DNA from: a virus
Direction: 5' to 3' (one strand)
DNA length: 36,565 nt
IMG/VR virus record: IMGVR_UViG_3300008219_003057
Coordinates: 1 to 36,565 of that record
In this document: positions 32,129 to 36,565 of the stretch, piece by piece
Layout: the number at the start of each line of letters is the position of its first letter
Numbering within the stretch: the stretch's first letter is position 1
Notes under the pieces: generated by a model
What the model was told of the DNA's origin: nothing
What the model saw: only the letters and a program-made list of their open reading frames with translations
Database searches by the model: none
Position numbers and translations under genes: made by a program

Positions 32129-34002
32129 CTTATGTTCCTTTGCATGTTCATTCTGAATATAGCTTGTTGAATGGACTTTCGCAAACACATCAGATTTCAA
32201 AAAGAATTTCTGATATCGAAAGCAATGTCTGCGCATTAACAGATCATGGTAGTGTTTCTGGTGCGGTTGACTTTTCAAGAACTCTAACTAATGCTTCGCA
32301 AAAACCCATTCTGGGATGCGAATTTAATATTTGTTTTAATAATGCTAAAGAAAAAACTCAAGAAAATCGAGATTTAATTCACCAAGTTATTTTAGCAAAG
32401 AATTTGCAGGGCTGGAAAGATATTTTAGGTCTAGTATCCCAATCAAACCACCCAGATCAATTCTACTATAAGCCACGCATTGATTTTGATCAGCTAAAAA
32501 AAGTCGCACAAAAAGGGAATTTAATATCTTTTAGCGGACATTTAGGTTCATATTTAGGTAGGCTTGCAGAAGAGAACGAACCAGACGATTTGATTTCCAA
32601 AGCTGCACTGAAAATGCAAGAAATATTTGGAAAAGATAATTTTTTTATTGAAATACAGTTAATCGATTCTGATAACAATGAAACTTCAAAAATTACAGCT
32701 GCCAAATTACGTGAGATTTCTAAGCAAACTGGCATTCCATGTGTGGCAACTCCAGACGCACATTATCCTACTAGAGAGGCCGCAGAGGACCAACAAGTGC
32801 TTCTATGCACGTCTTTAAAAAAGACTATAGGACAAGTTCAACGGGAATTAAAAGAGGGCAAATCTAAATCCTTACAGTCCTTTTTTTCTTCAAACAACTT
32901 CCATATTCCCTCCTATGAGGAGATGAAACAATACCATAATGATGAAGAGCTAGCCAATACAATTCTCATTGCCGATATGTGCGAACCCTATAATATTCTC
33001 GGACCTCCCAATCCACCCGAATTCAAATGTCCCTCTGGATATTCTCCCAAAGAATACTTGCGTTATCTTTGTAAAATGGGTTGGGCACAAAAAATGCAGC
33101 ACGTTAACAAAGAGAACCCCAAATTTCCACAATACGGAGAACGGGTTAATGAAGAGTTAGAGATATTCGAAGGAGCAGGTCTATCTAGTTACTTTTTAAT
33201 TGTACAAGATATCTTAAAATATTGTAAAGACTCTGGTTATTTAACGGGTCCGGGACGAGGCAGTGCGGCAGGATGTATGGTTTCTTATTTAATTGGTATT
33301 ACTCAAATTGATCCAGTGAAATATGATTTGGTATTTGAAAGATTTTATAATGCGGGAAGAAATACAGACGAACGAATTTCTATGCCCGATATCGATATCG
33401 ATATTCCAAAACAAGCCCGAGAAAAAGTTATTGAATATATTAAACAAAGATACGGTACAAACAATGTTGCTCAAATAGTAACCTATCAAACATTACAAGG
33501 ACGGTCTGCATTAAAAAGAGTCATGCAAGCTCGTGGTAATATATCTTTTACAGAACAAAACGAAATTACTAAACATATTATGGATGAGGCAAAGATTGCA
33601 GATGAACTTCAGGACATGAAAGAAGAGCTTGGAGAATCATCCCTAATTTTATGGGCATTAAAAAATAGAAAAGAAAAACTAAAAGACTGGTGTGAAATAG
33701 GTGAGAATGGAAAATTAGAAGGTAAACTATCTAAGGTATTTGAACAGGCTATGCGTATGGAGGGAACCAAAATTATTCAGTCTAAACATGCAGCAGGTGT
33801 TGTAATTTCACCCTCTCCTATTTATGATACATGTCCGATGATTAGATCTGCGGCTAAAGGAGATAAAAATCTATTGGCCGGATTTGAAGGACCAAGCTGT
33901 GAGGATGTTGGTCTGTTAAAATTAGACGTACTAGGAATTAGAATGTTAGATAAAATTATGGAAGTTCCGCGTATTATTTCACCCTTACTTCAACAGTCAT
34001 AG
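32125..34002 (+). CDS. dnaE: DNA polymerase III alpha, N-terminal half (PHP and palm)
   Basis: The first half of a split polymerase. An N-terminal PHP domain is seen (LHVHSEYS at residues 6-13, LTDHG). The palm shows GPGRGSAAG (375-383), the metal-binding SMPDIDIDI (D422, D424) and the third catalytic Asp in GLLKLDVLG (D601). The frame then ends at residue 625, only 24 residues past D601, where a normal DnaE would continue into the fingers region. The next open frames are in other phases. All three catalytic Asp are thus here, while the rest of alpha is encoded at 34677. AGGAGAAGG site before the start. Confidence 0.92.
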   Translation: MTYVPLHVHSEYSLLNGLSQTHQISKRISDIESNVCALTDHGSVSGAVDFSRTLTNASQKPILGCEFNICFNNAKEKTQENRDLIHQVILAKNLQGWKDILGLVSQSNHPDQFYYKPRIDFDQLKKVAQKGNLISFSGHLGSYLGRLAEENEPDDLISKAALKMQEIFGKDNFFIEIQLIDSDNNETSKITAAKLREISKQTGIPCVATPDAHYPTREAAEDQQVLLCTSLKKTIGQVQRELKEGKSKSLQSFFSSNNFHIPSYEEMKQYHNDEELANTILIADMCEPYNILGPPNPPEFKCPSGYSPKEYLRYLCKMGWAQKMQHVNKENPKFPQYGERVNEELEIFEGAGLSSYFLIVQDILKYCKDSGYLTGPGRGSAAGCMVSYLIGITQIDPVKYDLVFERFYNAGRNTDERISMPDIDIDIPKQAREKVIEYIKQRYGTNNVAQIVTYQTLQGRSALKRVMQARGNISFTEQNEITKHIMDEAKIADELQDMKEELGESSLILWALKNRKEKLKDWCEIGENGKLEGKLSKVFEQAMRMEGTKIIQSKHAAGVVISPSPIYDTCPMIRSAAKGDKNLLAGFEGPSCEDVGLLKLDVLGIRMLDKIMEVPRIISPLLQQS

Positions 34003-34012
34003 AGGATTTCAA

Positions 34013-34687
34013 ATGAATAACCGTTGGATTATAGTTTTTGATTGGGAGACTGACAGTCCAGATCCCACCACTTGCAATCCCGTAGAATTAGCAGCAGTTC
34101 CGATAGACCCTAGAACTTTGGATATTAAAATAGACAAAGCTTTTAGTGCTGCTATTAAACCTCCGGGAATTACCAAAGAAGAATACTTTACTGATGAAAA
34201 ACAGAAGACCATCGAATGGCACGCAAAACAAAGGGGTGTGACCAGCGAAGATATTATCAAGAGTTGGAAATCGGGTAAGAGCGAAAAAATTGTTTGGAAA
34301 AACTTTTGTGAATATTGTAAAAAGTTTAATATAGAAAAGTCTCATAATAACTGGTATACTGAGCCTATTGCTGCTGGCTATAACATTATAGGCTTTGATC
34401 TTCCCATTTGTGAAAGACTAGTAAAAAAACATAAAACGAAAATGCCCTTTGCTAAAGTCACCAAAATAGATGTTATGGACCTTATGTTTTATTGGCTTGA
34501 AAATTTAGACGAACCTCAAAATATGAGATTAGATACTATGCGAGGTTGGTTTGGTATTAAAGCAGAGCAAGCACACGAAGCTTTATCTGATACTATAGAT
34601 AGTGCAAAATTATTAACACAATTTATGAAATTTCATAGAAGACAATCTAGTGTGGCTAAATTTAAGGGAGCGATGTGTGACAAGTGA
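34013..34687 (+). CDS. dnaQ: DnaQ-like 3'-5' proofreading exonuclease
   Basis: A DEDDh exonuclease: D10 and E12 in VFDWETD, D129 in NIIGFDLPI, H188 and D193 in HEALSD. It lies exactly between the two halves of the alpha subunit, ten bases after the first and overlapping the second by 11. In E. coli the equivalent epsilon subunit proofreads for alpha. 224 residues. GAGG site. Gene position strongly suggests it acts with this polymerase. Confidence 0.87.
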   Translation: MNNRWIIVFDWETDSPDPTTCNPVELAAVPIDPRTLDIKIDKAFSAAIKPPGITKEEYFTDEKQKTIEWHAKQRGVTSEDIIKSWKSGKSEKIVWKNFCEYCKKFNIEKSHNNWYTEPIAAGYNIIGFDLPICERLVKKHKTKMPFAKVTKIDVMDLMFYWLENLDEPQNMRLDTMRGWFGIKAEQAHEALSDTIDSAKLLTQFMKFHRRQSSVAKFKGAMCDK

Positions 34688-36326
34688 AGTCTTTGAATGT
34701 GGATGCAAATTTGAAGTGCGCAGTGGCGAGGTTGTCTATGACCCTAACATTGAAACACTCCCATTGAACTGCGAAGCTACTTGGGATATGATTTGCGAAG
34801 GCAATACCAAAGGTGTGTTCCAATTGGAATCACAGTTGGGTAGAAGTATGTCCGAAAAAGTTAAGCCTCGCAATATTGAAGAACTATCAGATTTAATTGC
34901 TATTATTCGACCCGGTTGTATGGAAGCTATTGTAGATGGCAAAAGTCTTACACAACACTATATAGATCGTAAGCATGGCATAGATCCGATAGAGTATTTC
35001 CACGACGCACTCAAACCCATTCTTTCTAGTACCTATGGCATTTTAGTTTACCAAGAACAGGCTTTGCTGATAGCTAGGGATATTGGAGGATTTGATTTAC
35101 AGGAAGCCGACATTCTTCGTAAAGCTATTGGAAAAAAGAACGTTTCTCTAATGACTAAGTTGAGAAAACAATTTATTGAAAAGGCCGAAGTGAAGGGGAC
35201 GGTTGATAAACAACAGGCAAAAGAAATTTTTGGGTGGATTGAGAAGTCACAAAGATATTCTTTTAATAAGTCTCATTCAGTCAGCTATGCATACAATGCT
35301 TATCTTACAGCTTATACAAAACAACATTTCCCACACGAGTTTTTTACCTCATATCTCAAACATTCTATCGGCAAGCCAGATGCATATTTGGAAATAGAAG
35401 AATTAGTAAACAATGCTCGTTTGATGAACATCGACGTTCAGCCTCCTAATATCAAACAAATGAATAAATATTTTACATTAATTGTTGATACATTCCCAAC
35501 TTTTGGCATTACAGAAATTAAGGGCGTAGGTGGTTCGGTATACGACAAAATGATATTGTGTTTAGAAAGAAATAAAATAGACTTACAAGCGTGTGATTGG
35601 GATACATTTCTTATTGGCTTTGGCTCTTGCATTAAAGCAGACTCATTTGAAGCCCTAATATTAAGTGGTGCTCTAGATTGTTTTAAAATTAGTCGTAGTA
35701 AAATGAGCCATGAATTAAAAATGTTTAGAGAATTAAGCAAGCGAGAAATTCCTTGGATAGAAAAGTACAAACAAGACAGTCCAAATCAAAACTTTGCTGA
35801 GTGCATTCAAGCCATGCTAGATGAAAATAACTGGTCAGATCGTCATCGACCAATATTTCGAAAAGATAGAGTTGAAATTGTAGAAAGCATCATTGATTCT
35901 TTAAAAAATCCCGGCTATGAATTAGTTGATTTATCGGGTTGGAAAGCTCGACAAGAAGAAAAATACTTAGGCGTATCATTAACCTGTGCCAGAGTAGACG
36001 AATATGATATCAGTGGAGCAAACTGCACCTGTAAGGAATACGTAGATGGTTTTAATTCCAAAGGTACAATTAGGATAGCGGCTCAGGTGGACGACGTTAA
36101 AGAGTGGAAAATTAAACGGGGAAGTGCTAAGGGGCAAAAAATGGCTTTCGTGACCGTGAGTGATGGAACATGCAATCTTGATAGTGTAACAATTTTTTCT
36201 GAAGAATGGAATAAATATGCTAAACATATTAAGGAAGGAAGTATACTATTACTGATAGGTAATAGAGATAAAAAAAGAGGAAGTTTTTTAATAAAATCGG
36301 TGTCTAAGATTAAAAATCTAGCTTAG
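34677..36326 (+). CDS. dnaE: DNA polymerase III alpha, C-terminal half (GTG start)
   Basis: The second half of the split polymerase. The frame could start at GTG 34650, but GTG 34677 is six bases after AAGGGAG and is preferred (549 residues). It begins TSEVFECGCKFEV, then LNCEATWDMICEGNTKGVFQLES, which is where a normal DnaE continues after the third Asp. Fingers follow with RYSFNKSHS (194-201), intact; this is the place where cyanobacterial DnaE carries its split intein, absent here. Next come an ILSGALD HhH-like part, YLGVSLT, and a C-terminal OB fold. The halves sum to about 1174 residues, the size of a full alpha. Confidence 0.9.
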   Translation: MTSEVFECGCKFEVRSGEVVYDPNIETLPLNCEATWDMICEGNTKGVFQLESQLGRSMSEKVKPRNIEELSDLIAIIRPGCMEAIVDGKSLTQHYIDRKHGIDPIEYFHDALKPILSSTYGILVYQEQALLIARDIGGFDLQEADILRKAIGKKNVSLMTKLRKQFIEKAEVKGTVDKQQAKEIFGWIEKSQRYSFNKSHSVSYAYNAYLTAYTKQHFPHEFFTSYLKHSIGKPDAYLEIEELVNNARLMNIDVQPPNIKQMNKYFTLIVDTFPTFGITEIKGVGGSVYDKMILCLERNKIDLQACDWDTFLIGFGSCIKADSFEALILSGALDCFKISRSKMSHELKMFRELSKREIPWIEKYKQDSPNQNFAECIQAMLDENNWSDRHRPIFRKDRVEIVESIIDSLKNPGYELVDLSGWKARQEEKYLGVSLTCARVDEYDISGANCTCKEYVDGFNSKGTIRIAAQVDDVKEWKIKRGSAKGQKMAFVTVSDGTCNLDSVTIFSEEWNKYAKHIKEGSILLLIGNRDKKRGSFLIKSVSKIKNLA

Positions 36327-36355
36327 ATAAGATACTATATTAATAGGGGATTTAC

Positions 36356-36565
36356 ATGGATAATCTAATAGAAAATAACATGGGACTTATACTTACTATA
36401 GTTAATAGGTTTAATCCTAAAAATCAAAACGAAAAAGAAGAGTATATTCAAGCTGGTCGTATAGGGCTCTGGAAAGCCCTGACTAAATTTTCAACAACTG
36501 GGGGTAGCAAGTTTTCTCCGTATGCATGGAACCCTATTAAATGGGAAATTATTAAAGAGATAAGA
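36356..36565 (+). CDS. Sigma70-family sigma factor, N-terminal part (3' end outside window)
   Basis: The 70 residues before the window ends match sigma70 region 2: NMGLILTIVNRF, EEYIQAGRIGLWKALTKF, KFSPYAWNPIKWEIIKEIR (the YxxxWxIxxxI-type region that contacts the -10 element). AGGGG site before the ATG. A phage sigma factor would redirect host RNA polymerase, most often to late genes. The rest of the protein is not visible, so region 4 and specificity cannot be judged. Confidence 0.8.
   Translation, partial: MDNLIENNMGLILTIVNRFNPKNQNEKEEYIQAGRIGLWKALTKFSTTGGSKFSPYAWNPIKWEIIKEIR

Noticed and set aside
32125-36326. Split DnaE intein as explanation for the two polymerase halves
   Set aside because: Neither end shows intein blocks, the SFNKSHS site is intact in the second half, and an exonuclease gene lies between.
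1-36565. tRNA genes, CRISPR arrays and insertion sequences
   Set aside because: No cloverleaf-like sequence, regular repeat array or transposase was seen. The gaps are too short for most of these.

Overview
The window looks like part of a large, AT-rich, lytic-type tailed-phage genome. Every gene I can support is on the + strand. Genes are packed with ATGA or TAATG overlaps or very short gaps, the longest non-coding gap is about 157 bases, and there is an almost complete phage replication and nucleotide-metabolism set. No terminase, portal or major capsid gene is visible, so the virion type cannot be assigned. Ribosome sites are ordinary AGGAG-type Shine-Dalgarno sequences. A B12-dependent ribonucleotide reductase and exported proteases suggest a bacterial host that makes or imports cobalamin, but the host cannot be named from the sequence.

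Region 1 (1-3.1 kb) is a sugar block: the 3' end of a GT17-like glycosyltransferase, RmlA, RmlB and a GDP-L-fucose-synthase-like epimerase. A GT-B glycosyltransferase follows later at 10.3 kb. Region 2 (3.1-9.4 kb) holds small unknown genes, a 762-residue membrane-anchored trypsin-like protease with coiled coils, a beta-helix-like protein and probable surface or structural proteins. Region 3 (9.4-10.3 kb) is a compact promoter - small basic protein - SSB - terminator cassette.

Region 4 (10.3-16.8 kb) mixes nucleotide enzymes (dUTPase, GMP reductase, thymidylate synthase) with a ClpP-like protease and two tandem paralogous proteins of unknown role, ending in a strong terminator. Region 5 (16.8-36.6 kb) runs almost 20 kb with no terminator I can see. 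It has a membrane coiled-coil protein plus a papain-like hydrolase, dCMP deaminase, class II ribonucleotide reductase, zinc-ribbon proteins, a RecA/UvsX recombinase, a second exported trypsin-like protease, three PD-(D/E)XK-type nucleases, DnaB-like helicase, CHC2/Toprim primase, dNMP kinase, HAD phosphatase, a DNA polymerase III alpha subunit split into two genes around a DnaQ-like proofreading exonuclease, and the start of a sigma factor that runs off the window.

Together the genes supply dNTPs (ribonucleotide reductase, deaminase, dUTPase, thymidylate synthase, kinase, GMP reductase), a cellular-type replisome (SSB, DnaB, DnaG, split Pol III alpha plus exonuclease) and recombination (RecA, nucleases). 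The most unusual items are the split alpha subunit with the proofreading gene between the halves, the transmembrane trypsin-like protein with its cytoplasmic repeat region, the second exported protease inside the recombination operon, the tandem paralogue pair with a duplicated leader, and a phage-borne GMP reductase.
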